64,000 nt of DNA from positions 248,001 through 312,000 of the forward strand of contig QXCR01000004.1 in assembly GCA_004380135.1 (NCBI GenBank). The letters are read 5' to 3'. The position numbers and the translations under genes are program-made. Under the pieces are notes generated by a model. It did not search any database, had not been told where the DNA came from, and saw nothing but the letters and a program-made list of their open reading frames with translations. Numbering within the stretch: position 1 is the stretch's first letter; each line of letters opens with the position of its first letter. Below are positions 45,596-56,447 of this stretch, piece after piece. Source of the DNA: Stemphylium vesicarium. Its lineage: Eukaryota > Ascomycota > Dothideomycetes > Pleosporales > Pleosporaceae.

Positions 45596-47205
45596 ATGGA
45601 GGATGGAAACATGCAGTTACAGCCAGGGCGCAGCATAGGCTTCATGAGTTGGTTGCAGTAGTCTTTGGGCATTACCAAGCTGACTAGTACACAGCCCTCG
45701 GTTGCTCACTACACGAAGTACTGACGACCATCAAGGCTGAAGTCAAGGCCTTTCCGCGCTTCCAGCTCTACCACGACGAGTTTCGCCCTATATCATCCCC
45801 AATACAAGTCGTTCTCCCAGACAACGGTCTACGCTTACAGTTCGACGGCCCCGACCAGCGCCTGCGCCTTATCGAAGTGCTCGATTTCGCCAAAGCGCGA
45901 CTAGTGTACAAGGATATCGAGGTGTACAAGCCTGGGGATGGCGGCTTCTCAGGAGGTTTATCTGGCCCCAGGTTCAGACATGTCTACGACAAGCTATTGG
46001 GACCGACATATGGGGGAGAGTATGTGCCACCAAAGTCGGAAGATCCAAATGCAAGAGGTATATACAATCTGTCGTATCCGGGGATAGCCTTCAACTTTCC
46101 CGTCCAACACTCTGCATATTCTCCAAAGAAGGACTTCATCTCGCTCCTGTCGTCATCTGCCACAGGCCCTGCCATGTCCATGGCTGTATTTAGCGGAGAA
46201 TCATGGCAAAAAGCCCGCGCCACTCTCTTCACATCCATCCCCGCGAATCCAAGATCGCTAGCGCTAAGCAAAGCAAAGGACGGCGGTCCCGATGAAATTG
46301 AGACGGTAAAGATACATGGGGAAGGCAGGATAGAGCTCGTTAGACGCTCCAGCCCTTCTCTCTGGATCGTTCTCAGTGAGACGACACCCCAAGATCTGAT
46401 CATGGAGCTCGGGGCCCCGGATTCAATCTATCGCAAAGATGACCATCGCTTGTCTATCCACAAAGACCGGAGAACGAGCGATGCATCTGATCTCTCCCCT
46501 GGTGGTCTCACCCCAGATGACGACTCAGATCATGGCTCAGCCGTGCCGAGCGATGATGAAGACGCATGGGAAGACGACGACGAAGCAGCGCTGGAAGCCC
46601 AAGAGCGGGAAATCGCTGCAGCAGAGCAGTTTTACAATTACTACCACCATGGTTTCGACATTTTGATTTCACAGCCCACGCAAATCTCCCCGCCTTCACC
46701 GACTGCCGAAAGACACGAAACGGATCTCCAAGAATCACCAGAGCTGAGTGTGCAGCCTCTGAATCACCTCACTGCGACCAAGGTGATATTCCACGGCAAT
46801 GTTCCAGGTTCATACCAGTTCAACCGACATAGGAGAAGCAGGTGGACGCTCGAACACGTCCCTTCAGCCATGTATCGCGATCCACTCAGTTCCGAGATGG
46901 GGTTTGGTGACATCTCCGGGCGCTTGAAGGAAGTCTTCAAAACATATTACGAGAATGAAGAACAAGAGCGATTACAACAGCGCGGTATGGCCCTGAACCG
47001 AGGCTGGGGAGATAGTCCTGGAAGTAGCTGTGAGCTTCTTGGAGGATGGGAAGATAGCTCGGGAAAGAAGAGCAAGTTTGCCAACGCTGGTAGTGTGCTT
47101 GAAGAAGGTGCCACAGATGTTGGTAATGTTGAGCTATTCGGCTTTCCGGGCATGGTGTTCGAGGTGTTGAAGAATGGGGCTGTGAGCTCTCTGACTGTAT
47201 ACTGA
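45596..47205 (+). CDS. PHAF1/UPF0183 (C16orf70) family protein
   Basis: Two exons (45596-45647 and 45695-47205) encode 520 residues. The family pattern is clear at the N-terminus: MQLQPGRSIGFMTLGCSLHEVL, then LPDNGLRLQFDGPDQRLRLIEV and GPTYGGEYVPPKSED, and in the middle YPGIAFNFPV. It recurs later with VIFHGNVPGSYQFNRHRRSRW. The animal homologue PHAF1 binds phagophores with BCAS3 during selective autophagy; the fungal role is inferred. A disordered acidic insertion (about 200-255, DDEDAWEDDDEAALEAQE) is not part of the core family. The intron donor is GTTGGT, weaker than the consensus, but it alone joins GFM to TLG in frame. Confidence 0.85.
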
Positions 47206-47349
47206 GACTAGTCTGGTATAAGCATGTTAAGGATGCATTTCGGATGGCAGGCGTTTAGGATGCGACTGTTTGATGGTTCTCATAATGCCTAGCCTTGGGA
47301 AGAGACTCGTAGCGACTAGATTATAGATACCACGAATAGCAACATTATC

Positions 47350-48026
47350 TCAGCAAGGTCTGGTGTAAGAGACGAAGTTATCCGACCCACCGAGATGAGC
47401 TCGCTCGGTTATGATTGGTGCAGACAAGTAAACAGATCCGTGGTCATCGTCATCGCTGTCGGGTAGTATAGGTTGCGGACCTGCCCGAGATGACAGCTGC
47501 GAAAAGCCAAAAGGCACTGCGGCATGTCGGAACATAAGGTCAGATCAAGCCTGCTGAAATCACATTTCAAATCCGGCAAGTACAGTATCTACCGTTAAAA
47601 GTTTGGAGGAGGTGTTGAATGGCGCTGCATCCTCTCCCCATTGTTTTTCCAGGTTGATGATGAGTCCAAGATCGATGAACCATAGAATTAGCATTAACAG
47701 ATGGAGCGCTAAAGCAAGCCGAGAATCGCAAACTTCGACGAAGAGAAAGACGCATATAACGGCGTATGCGCAGACTACCACAGGTAGGATAGACTAATCT
47801 CACAATTAGCTACATGCGCGCGACGTTGATGAGGTTGAGTGATACATACCACAAAAAGCGAGTATATCAACGCCGTGTGCGCATGGAGACCCACGCAGTG
47901 AGCATCGAATCCGACAATGACGACGGCGAAAACCAATCGCAGCGCATACATGATAATAGTGGTCGCTGGCCTCGGTAAGTAATTAGATGTAAGCTGTGAT
48001 CGTGTCTGAGCCGTTCCAGTCGCCAT
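47350..48026 (-). CDS. Four-helix membrane protein, MARVEL-like
   Basis: Three exons (47850-48026, 47593-47793 and 47350-47496) encode 174 residues. There are four hydrophobic segments: YALRLVFAVVIVGFDAHCV, ALIYSLFVSILPVVVCAYAV (continuing into VICVFLFVEV), and LALHLLMLILWFIDLGLII. The layout and size fit the fungal MARVEL/non-classical-export family at the plasma membrane or eisosome; this is a weak family assignment. The cytosolic tail is acidic (PDSDDDDHGSVYLS). The last exon depends on a GTAGAT donor and a TTTTCGCAG acceptor; without it the protein would end 11 residues after the splice site. It is convergent with PHAF1, 144 bases apart. Confidence 0.75.
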
Positions 48027-48300
48027 GGTCTATTATAGCTGCATGTAATCGGCGGCAGCGGCGAGTGCGTATCTGTTAGGAATAGAGATCAGGACTGACA
48101 ATGCAACTTCTCGTAAGGTTGTTGAGGGGTCCCACGGAGTTCGTGGTGTCTAGGTCTACGTGAGACAGCCTGTGCTGATTGGGTGTCTAAAGAGACCTTT
48201 CGCGCATTCTGGAACTATTGTACTATCGACTGTTAAAATCATAGGTGTCATGTCAGCAATAAAATATCCTCACTGATTCGGACCTGCCTTATCTAAGAAA

Positions 48301-48367
48301 TCGTTACTGCCGGAAGACGATTTCCTAATAACTGTAGTCCTACACTCTACCACTGAGTTACCGGCCC
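48301..48367 (-). pseudogene. Damaged inverted copy of tRNA-Cys
   Basis: Read on the minus strand from 48367, GGGCCGGTAACTCAGTGG and the following D-arm and anticodon-stem bases match the intact tRNA-Cys at 48790, plus about 20 bases of 5' flank. The anticodon loop reads CTACAGT instead of CTGCAGT. The T-arm is degenerate and the 3' acceptor strand is missing, so it cannot fold as a tRNA. Confidence 0.8.
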
Positions 48368-48411
48368 GTTCGTGGTATCGATGAAAGAAAGCTCGAACCT
48401 ATGCTAGTCTT

Positions 48412-48453
48412 TCTTAGCCACGCAGTTAATTCTCTTAGCCACGCAGTTAATTC
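48412..48453. repeat. Tandem repeat, two copies of a 21-base unit
   Basis: TCTTAGCCACGCAGTTAATT followed by C is repeated perfectly at 48412-48432 and 48433-48453. It lies between the inverted tRNA copies. Confidence 0.9.
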
Positions 48454-48789
48454 ATTTCGCGATGTATTAAACAGTGGATTTATTTCGCTTTACGCTCTGT
48501 TTGGTCAACGAGAAGAAGCACCGCACAGGATTGAGCATTGCTTGTGCACCATGAGAATGCAAACGTATGGGGCGTAGCGAAGTAGTCCGAAGGCAGGTGG
48601 GGTGAGCTGCACTAGATGGTGAGAACTTGCGTTAGTCATATGCCAAGCATTATCCCTTCTCCTTCTAGCTCTCGTTCTCGCTTTGATTCTGCTTCTGGTC
48701 AGCAGTGGGGCATGCACGCAGTCACTGAAAGATTTTTTTTATAATTATATATTTTCCAACGATGGCTTTCTTTCATCAATACCACGAAC

Positions 48790-48876
48790 GGGCCGGTAAC
48801 TCAGTGGTAGAGTGTAGGACTGCAGTTATTAGAAAACCCAATTCCCGAAGTCACCGGTTCGACTCCGGTTCGGCCC
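48790..48876 (+). tRNA. tRNA-Cys (anticodon GCA) with a 16-base intron
   Basis: The acceptor strands GGGCCGG and TCGGCCC pair (one G-T). The D arm is ACTC-AGTGGTA-GAGT. The anticodon loop CTGCAG places GCA at 34-36. The T arm ACCGG-TTCGACT-CCGGT is perfect, and the B box GGTTCGACTCC is intact. Removing TTATTAGAAAACCCAA after position 37 leaves 71 bases with normal arm lengths. The anticodon stem has three good pairs, one A-C mismatch and one wobble, so function is likely but not certain. TTTCTTTTT follows directly. Confidence 0.85.
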
Positions 48877-48885
48877 TTTCTTTTT
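48877..48885 (+). terminator. RNA polymerase III terminator of tRNA-Cys
   Basis: TTTCTTTTT directly after the acceptor stem; the five-T run is a standard Pol III stop. Confidence 0.75.
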
Positions 48886-49168
48886 GGAAAACCAAAAGAA
48901 ACAAAAAGAATCTTTTCTTTTATGCTTCTAAGTGAGTTTGTTTTGTCCTCTCTATGAAAATGGCCAATTTCTCAGCCAGGAGAAAATCTACTGTAGAGCG
49001 ACGGCAACGTTAGCTGTTCAATCCAGCACCGCAGGGGTGTGATCTACGTCAGTATTAAACAGCAATCCTCCAAACATGCATCTGCCCTCGCGCTTGTACC
49101 GAGCCGTACATATTCACTCTAGGTATTAATCAGTACAACCTGTCAACGTCCGGGTCAATGAAACCGGC

Positions 49169-50252
49169 CTACTCTTGGTTTTTGTCTTTATGGAAAGCTT
49201 TTTCGGTCTCTCCGGTGCCGTCACTATCGCTATGGAGCCAGAGCCGATATGCGTGCTCAGCGTCGAGTTGAGATTTGAAACCTTTTGCTCTAGTATGGGC
49301 GCGTCCCGAACAAAGAGGACATTCAACCTTCTCTGCATCCTTGAGCATTATCTCGAAAGCCTACCGGAGCTGCTCCCGTCAGCTGTGAACGTCACTCTTC
49401 ATATGCGTGTTATATCTGTTCAAGGTCCATTTCTTCTCTTTTGCTTCTTCAAGTCGTTAGTAATTGAACTTGCGTAGCCTTTCGGGGAACACAACTTTAG
49501 GCATGGTGGCATCGGCCTAGCACCTGAAGCATACCGGAAGATTTCGAATCAGAGTCAGTCTAAAGAATATAAGCGATTGCGTAGTGGACTGGTAGGCAAG
49601 ACAAGCCATGAAATGGAGGCTGGTTACTCCGTCAGGTTCACCCTGGGCGTCATCTTGTACTACAAAAACCTGGGTTTCTTCTGCTGCTCTCTAGGATCTG
49701 GGCTCTGTGTCTAAATCGGCGGACGTCGCGGCGTCGACATACTCGTCTTCATCTTCGTCCCTGTTCCCGAAACTGATCGTACCAGCGCTGGGAGTAGCCG
49801 GGTGAGTGATCAGCTGGTGTTCCCTTGATTGTGCTCTCATAGCCATCCTAACGTCCTTTTCAAGAGCCGTTCAAATGTCCTGGCGCCTTGTTTTGTGGCG
49901 CGCACAATAAGCGTCGAGCTTGGTGATTAGGGCGGCAACCCCGGGCTTATTCTTTGCGCCCTCAGCACTCATGTGTGCCTTGTATTTGGATACGTTTTGT
50001 GGATCTAAATGAGAGAACTAGTCAGCATCTTTAGTCAAAGAATTTCTGTTGTTAAGACATGCCGTTGTAGTCGTACTGGTCATCGCCGGCGAGACGGTCC
50101 GCCGCTTGGAGGATTTGATGACACTCCAGAAGTATGCTATGCGCATTGTCCGCTGTGTCTTCTGATATCCATGCTGACATCGCCTGAGTGGTGCACGCTC
50201 GGGCTGATTCATGATGAGCAGCTTTTCCGACTTTACCTCCAGCCCGTTCCAA
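49169..50252 (-). pseudogene. Probable decayed gene encoding a CxxC (zinc-finger-like) protein
   Basis: One minus-strand frame from about 50,012 to 49,169 reads as protein-like sequence broken by stops at 49871 (TGA), 49691 (TAG), 49517 (TAG), 49457 (TAA), 49379 (TGA) and 49361 (TAG). All lie in one phase, and each could come from CGA, CAG or CAA by a single C-to-T change. The stop at 49517 could instead be an intron acceptor. A 66-residue frame upstream (50,252 to 50,055) joins in phase through a possible GC-AG intron. Recognisable pieces are LDAYCARHKTRRQDI, an acidic NRDEDEDEYVDAATS, KKWTLNRYNTHMKSDVHS, and VECPLCSGRAHTRAKG with later His residues. Six stops in about 280 codons is about half of chance expectation, so this is suggestive only. 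Confidence 0.4.
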
Positions 50253-53200
50253 ACCACGACTGCATAATCACTGTTGATATGAAACCGTGAATGGCTTACT
50301 CAAGCGCGAAATCAAAATATTGTCTTGCCATGATACTATTTAGGCACCCAGGTGTACTATGCAGTCTCCGAGGTTTAGCGTAGAAGGTGTTGTATGCTGC
50401 AGACCCGTTCATCAAGACCATTTTCATCATGCCGAAGAAATCATGTAGGTAACTTCTTGGTAGATATTGTGTCACATATAGCAATGCAGTGAGCAGATGA
50501 TGCAAGTATTATGTGTCATCTCAAGAAGAGCAAGACGAGAATCTACCTAGGTACTGGGTGCTTCGCCCGCGATCGGGACTTTCCAGCATCCACAACACCT
50601 CGCGATAGTTTGGAATGCGCCACTAACGGGAATAACAAATACCTACGTATCATGTCTTTTCGGGTTTGCGCTCTGAATGAGCCGTGGCGCCACAAAAAAT
50701 CTGCAGATCAGCGTTCGCCACAGACGCGTATCGTGAGCGAATTTTCTAGACAGCCCTGTGGATACAAACATGAGACCAATGGACTTCCAGCGATACGCGA
50801 CATGCCCGTGGTCTCGAAATTTCGAGAGAAAAAAAGCAATCGTCTGACCAGGTGGCACGACACTTGTATCTTAGCTGCAGGAATAGTGGGACTCGGGTGT
50901 GCCGCTTCTTCGATGGGTCTTCCTTTCGAAATAATATGCAGGTGCTCAACGTTCGACACGGCCCAACATTCCCACTTTGCCATACCCACAAAGCAGGTGG
51001 GTACATGGCATTTCTGTTGGGATGGACGCTGGTGAAGCACCGAGAACGTTCGCGCTCATGCCGTGCTATCCGCAAGAATACACCCACGGAAGTGGTTGCG
51101 CGCGCTCCCCTCCCAACGCGTTTTGGCGGGCCGGCAGACGTGAGGCTTTTTCGGCATTCCTGGCTTCGCGGGAAGAGTAGGTGGCGCAACTATGGTTCGT
51201 TTTGTTGATATCTGCGTAGCGCATTGTTATATTTGGTGTCTTTAATGTCGTGATCAAGCTTCCTTTTTAAAGCTTGAGCCCACTCGTCAACACGCCCCAC
51301 CTTGGTTGCACATCAACTACCAATTCCGACACGAACGATATTGCGCGGATAATATCTGATGAGTGCTGGATAGACGTCTCCATGCATCCCACGGTGCTTC
51401 CTCGGCATCCTCGAGTTGTTGATCGCCCCTGGCCTTTACGTCCGCGTTCCATCGTCTTCTACAGGGTGCGGGAATGTGACAGTGGGCTATGTGGAGTCCT
51501 CGCATCCGCGGAAGACTTCCTACATGGCCTAGGAGTTCTTGCCTTGGTCGATGCACTCAGGACTCACATCGCACAGGTCCAAGGTGAGGATCCGTCCTAT
51601 GAAATCAATCTCTCCAGCAAATGGCTCGGTTTGTAGCCGCGACTGGGTTGTGTGTAGTGAGTGAAGTAGAGTTGCTAGTCGGACACGAGATTGATATATA
51701 GCAATCCGATGCTTTCCATAGGCAGGACAGTAGCACTTCCCGACATCGCTCAAGGCAGACGAGCGAGCCGTATCGACTTGTGGACTCGGGCATGCAAAAC
51801 GTGGTTATTTATCATTTTATAGAGTTAGAACGATACATACGACCATAGGATCTTGAGAACAAGGCTTCCCGTTCGCTCAGCCCTATTTAAGCAAGATACC
51901 GGCGGATTAGTAGTTAGGTGGGTGACCACTAGCGAATCCCCGCTGTTGTATGTCATTCTTTTTGCGTTTTTTTTGCCGGGACGCCTGCTCTAGTTTGAGG
52001 GGGGACCACAGAAGCGATTTGCCCATGGGGAAGCACGTCTGCCCGAGGAACAACAACACGGGCAATTGATGTTTAGACCAGGTGGCTGGGGTTTCGAGAC
52101 CTTCTTGAAGCGGGATGGGCATTGTATGATTCATGATGGAAATGCCTTTTGTCGATGTCCTGGGTATCCATGGATCTGTTCGTCGGCACTGACTTTTTGT
52201 TATCGTCCATCCTGTAATGCAAAAATATGGAATCTACCGCCACAATCGTCTAGTACTCTTGCGCGACATCAATTCTGGTCACGGCTGGTCCTTCCGGTTC
52301 GGCTCCATACCATGCTTCCAAGGCTGCTGAGCCACTGCTGCATCAAAATACGAGTCGGCATGTGGAGGCCAAGGGCCAGAGAACCAGACAGGTTAGAATA
52401 CGACAGCGCTTTTCGGAGATAGAGCACATGATGTACATGTTGCATCAAGGTCCTCGCTGGGGAAAAATATTGCCTGCGTGACGAAACGGCGGACGAGGCC
52501 CCTGCATACCAGTTCGCCGGTAGCGGTGACCAAGAATTTGTCTGTACCAACAGGCCAGGAGAACGGCGAGGTCAGGCACTCTATTGTGTTCGGACCTGGC
52601 GCTAGAGTGGAGGAGCGTCAGGGCTACAAGGGGCCAACGTTAATGGCGGTATTGATAATGTAGCTTGTTCGCGAAGCAAAGGTAGTTCAGGGACCCATCG
52701 TATTCGGCTTCTCTTAGGAGTACATGTTTCTATGGTGATCAACATTGTCTAGTTTTCGTAAGCCGACTTCAGGGACCAGGCCGGCCGCGTGATGATGACG
52801 ACTGGCGTGCCGCCTACATGGACGTGCCAACAGGATGACGGCGGCGCCGTACTGCGACGATACCCATTCCTACTTCTCGCAGACGTGCGTCGACTAGCAG
52901 ACGTCTAGGGTGTTCGATGGCGGTATTGACAGAGGTCTAGCCGCCGCCCCAACATAGTCATATGACGCGGGGTAGCTGAAGGTATCTACCACGAGTTCAG
53001 GTTGGGTGAATCGTCTGTTTGGTGGAAGCCGGAAATAGACCAGGATGTTTACAAAGATCACAGCGATGAACAATACAGCATGCGGTCCTAGCAGCCAAAT
53101 TCAACGTGTAAGCGACCGGAAAGAAAACCTCAGCTGAATCAGCTTCGGCAGAGAAGGAAGCAGTCACGTTTCGGCTGTTCGAGCTGAATGCTATGCAGGT

Positions 53201-54406
53201 GTGTTGACGGTGCTGAGGGGTATCCATGGGCGTGGAGGGCCTAGAGGCATGGCTGCAACAAGCGCGCATCCCGAGGTACCAGATAAGCGCCTAGCAGGCG
53301 TGGATACCATGAACCCGAGCAGCGGGATGGGACAGGGCTGATGTCCGCGACGGGACGACTACCATGGTTCTGCAGGTATGAACACATGGAATGACTGTGC
53401 AGAAGCCTGGGGCGCGATCGACGGCCCCAATACTGGCAATACAAATACCATGAGGCACGGTGCGACGTCTCATAAAGTCCGGCGATGTTTCGAACCTAAA
53501 AACAAGCCGATCTAGCGTAAGATTCGACTCAGCTGTGTGCGCAGTGCATACGTTGCGAGAAACACGGCTTGTCAGCCTGGTGCAATCAGCAGGCGGGCGG
53601 AGAAGGCAGATGATGTGTGATGGTGTTGTGATTCTAGGCTGTATTCGCAGTGCGGGAAAAACGCAGGTGCAACAAAAAAGCACTTAGGGTGGGCATTTGG
53701 AGTGGAGCGCGGCAGCATGGCGTAGGCGGATAACGGATGGGCTGGTGAGGTGGAGCAGTCGTTAGGCCAAAAGGGGAGGGTGGGCCAGGTTAGCGGGATC
53801 TGGAACGTGGTCGGGCAGTGAGAGGGGACCCCTGCATGCATCAACAACTGCAGGGCAGCTGATAGCAACGAGTGATTCTACTTAACTCAATCATGCCACC
53901 GCGCCGTAGGAACCGTGTTAGGGTTCGCCTGGTGGATAACGGAGCGCCTCCAGCAGTCTTTTCTCGCGCGTCTTAAACTGTCAGTGTGTCGGTCTCGCTA
54001 CACCTGTCCATCGCGCTCTTTCCTCGGTACTCTAAGACGCAAGACGCCCCATCCGCGTATTTCATTTCATTGCAAGAGGACCCCTGTCGCAGCTCCCAAA
54101 TATACGCAACGCGCTGCCCCCAAACTCCTCCAATTGATTTCTTCCTGACTGCATCACCACTGGCCATTGTTCGCTTAACCGACCTTCTTTTTTGGGCGAG
54201 AGCAAAAAGACGTTGCACGCTCCACCCGGGTGTGCCGCCCTCAAACAGCCACCGCAAGCCACGCGTAGTCGGGAACGCACGGCGAATACATCGACACACC
54301 ACTTTCGCCTTGCACGTCGCTTCTAGATACAAGACCGGCCCAGCAGCCCGCAAACGACGAGGGTTTCGCTGCTCAGAACGCGCCCGCTCCCTCGTGTCTT
54401 CTTTTC
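50253..54406. other. Gene desert, no supported gene
   Basis: 4.2 kb with frames up to 174 codons (50,511-51,035 plus strand) but no domain, splice-supported exon or codon signal. At 52,300-53,700 both strands show partly open frames and neither stands out. The last 400 bases before 54,407 are the C-rich promoter and leader of the PH-domain gene. Confidence 0.35.
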
Positions 54407-56014
54407 ATGGCCGACTCTGCTATCGACACCATGTCTCAGAGCCGAACAACGCGAACCCGCTCGACGAACTCGTCCAGTTCGCCAGCCACATATGGTTACC
54501 ACAACACATACCACACGCACGCCCAGCTACCCGCCGGATCACCGCCCTCGTATTCTTGTGCCATCGATCCCAAGACGCAGCAAAGGCTGGGTGAGAGGGC
54601 AAGAGCCGAGAAGGAGGCCACGCGCAACAACCAATTACCACCTGCATACACATGCACGGTCGAGATTGAGGGTATAGTCGGCATCAAGCAGGAGCTGTCA
54701 TCGCCCTTCCAGGTCTCAAGTCACCGCGAGTGGAACGATGTCTACGCCATTCTTCGGGGGACGCAGTTGAGCCTGTATCGCATAAAGAACCCCCGGCTCC
54801 TTAGCAAGAGCAAGAAGGCCATACCGGGACGATTAATACGCACGTATTCTTTACAACATGCCGAGGTGGGCGTAGCGTCCGACTTCAAGAAGACACCCCT
54901 GGTACCCAAGTCGCCATTTGCGCATCTGGTGCCTGCTACAGCCCGACCCAAGCTGTACGAAACAGACCCACAACTCTTTGAGACAGTACGCGAACACGCT
55001 ATCAGGTTGCGTTTGGAATTCGAGCAATTCCTACTATGCCCATCTACCGAGGAAAGTATGCTGGATTGGACAGAGACATTCTGTGCCGCAATCGACATCA
55101 GCTCGCCACTAGAAGACCGCAGCGAGCCTCGCTACCGAAGTCTGCCCCGGAGGAGCCGCCGACAACGAGTCTTGGAAAGCGCGCAATTTGGCGACAACAT
55201 TGAAAGTCTATCGAGTCTAGAGGCTGGGAGGCGCATCATTGCACAACAGGAGCAGATCATCCGCCAACTTTACCCACACCTAGCAGGCCCCCGGGAACCA
55301 GGCTCAGGGCATGCCGCTCCCGCAGGTGATCTAGAACTTGACGACTTTGACCCCGAAGATGTTCGCTTCCCCACAAGGTCAGCGAGAGAGTCGTTGACCC
55401 GCGTTTCGTCACAAGACTACGAACAAGTTGATGATGAGCGCTCCGAGAGCGGGTCCTCATTCAACCCCAAGTCAACACCAGTGTCACGACCTTGTTCGGC
55501 GCAAACCCTCCGATACCGTCGCCGCTGTGCTCCAGTTTTACTTGCATCATCACCACGTGTCAGCGACGTGGTGTTTGGTAAGGGACAGCGGTTCCGCATC
55601 AGCATCAAGGCGCATATGCTCATTGATTATGCCATGCATCCGCCACGCTACGATGCACATGGCTTCTCAAGGTCGCGGCGTCCAGCGCACATCAACACAA
55701 GCCGAGGCCCACCAACAGCAGTTGCAAACAAAATAGCACCTGCAAGCACCCCAGAAAGACCCAGCTCGCCTATCCGTGCCGTTAGCGACGACTCCATCAC
55801 CTCAATCTCATTCGGCGAAGACCTGGCACCTGTCCACTCCAAGTCAAACTCCGACGAAACGGGCCCATCAGGCCCTCCATCCCCAACTGTCATGTCGCAA
55901 ACCAAGGCAGATGCGGCGCGCCAATTGGAAACGATTGGCAAGAGACGAGCTAGCGTGGACAGTCGCGAGGCTGGCTTGACCTCTATTAACCTCAACGTCG
56001 GATTCCTCGTTTGA
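54407..56014 (+). CDS. PH-domain protein
   Basis: A single exon of 535 residues from ATG 54407 (MADSAIDTMSQ). After a Ser/Thr-rich head and two PPxY-like motifs (SPPSYSC and LPPAYTC), a pleckstrin-homology fold spans about residues 85-230: EIEGIVGIKQE, WNDVYAILRGTQLSLYRIKN, YSLQHAEVGVASDFKK, and a closing helix LDWTETFCAAIDIS with the invariant Trp. The rest is disordered and Ser/Pro-rich. PH domains bind phosphoinositides or proteins at membranes; the PPxY motifs could recruit a Nedd4/Rsp5 ubiquitin ligase, which would fit an arrestin-like adaptor role, but that is inference. No partner gene is nearby. Confidence 0.85.
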   Translation: MADSAIDTMSQSRTTRTRSTNSSSSPATYGYHNTYHTHAQLPAGSPPSYSCAIDPKTQQRLGERARAEKEATRNNQLPPAYTCTVEIEGIVGIKQELSSPFQVSSHREWNDVYAILRGTQLSLYRIKNPRLLSKSKKAIPGRLIRTYSLQHAEVGVASDFKKTPLVPKSPFAHLVPATARPKLYETDPQLFETVREHAIRLRLEFEQFLLCPSTEESMLDWTETFCAAIDISSPLEDRSEPRYRSLPRRSRRQRVLESAQFGDNIESLSSLEAGRRIIAQQEQIIRQLYPHLAGPREPGSGHAAPAGDLELDDFDPEDVRFPTRSARESLTRVSSQDYEQVDDERSESGSSFNPKSTPVSRPCSAQTLRYRRRCAPVLLASSPRVSDVVFGKGQRFRISIKAHMLIDYAMHPPRYDAHGFSRSRRPAHINTSRGPPTAVANKIAPASTPERPSSPIRAVSDDSITSISFGEDLAPVHSKSNSDETGPSGPPSPTVMSQTKADAARQLETIGKRRASVDSREAGLTSINLNVGFLV

Positions 56015-56447
56015 GCAAACCATCTCCACCGACGCTTCCAGGCGTTTGATCAACACTCTGCTGCTACTAGGCACACGATTTCCTTTGTTCATCATGCATC
56101 GCATGGCGTCGGGCAAGCGACTCATAGTAACTGCATTTTCGCGCGTATTCGGCGCTAACAGGATTCTCCTCTGTTTTGTTTTTGTGTGTATGTGCGGTAT
56201 TTCGCACTGGTGTTACAAGACAGGGAGAAGAAGAAGATTATACCCACTTTACTTTGTACTATTGGAATGGAATGGAAGGGAAACCCAGGAGGGTTCTTGG
56301 GTTGGGTTGGGTTAGAATTGGGACAAGAAGAGTTTGGGGTGTATATAGATCAACCATATCAACACTTTTACATATTTACTATTAGGTCCCACATCGATTG
56401 ATGAATTGATTGATTCTTTTGTTCAACGTTCGTTGCCGACATCAGCA
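56015..56447. other. Convergent intergenic region
   Basis: 433 bases between the stops of the PH-domain gene and the secreted SRPBCC gene. It contains a GT-rich run (TTGGGTTGGGTTGGGTTAG near 56,299) and AT-rich polyadenylation-like sequence. No gene is seen. Confidence 0.4.

Noticed and set aside
50511..51035. 174-codon plus-strand frame
   Set aside because: No motif, and overlapping frames of similar length lie on the other strand; not distinguishable from chance.
52300..53700. Partly open frames on both strands with hydrophobic stretches
   Set aside because: Stop density in each is close to random, and neither strand gives a recognisable family.
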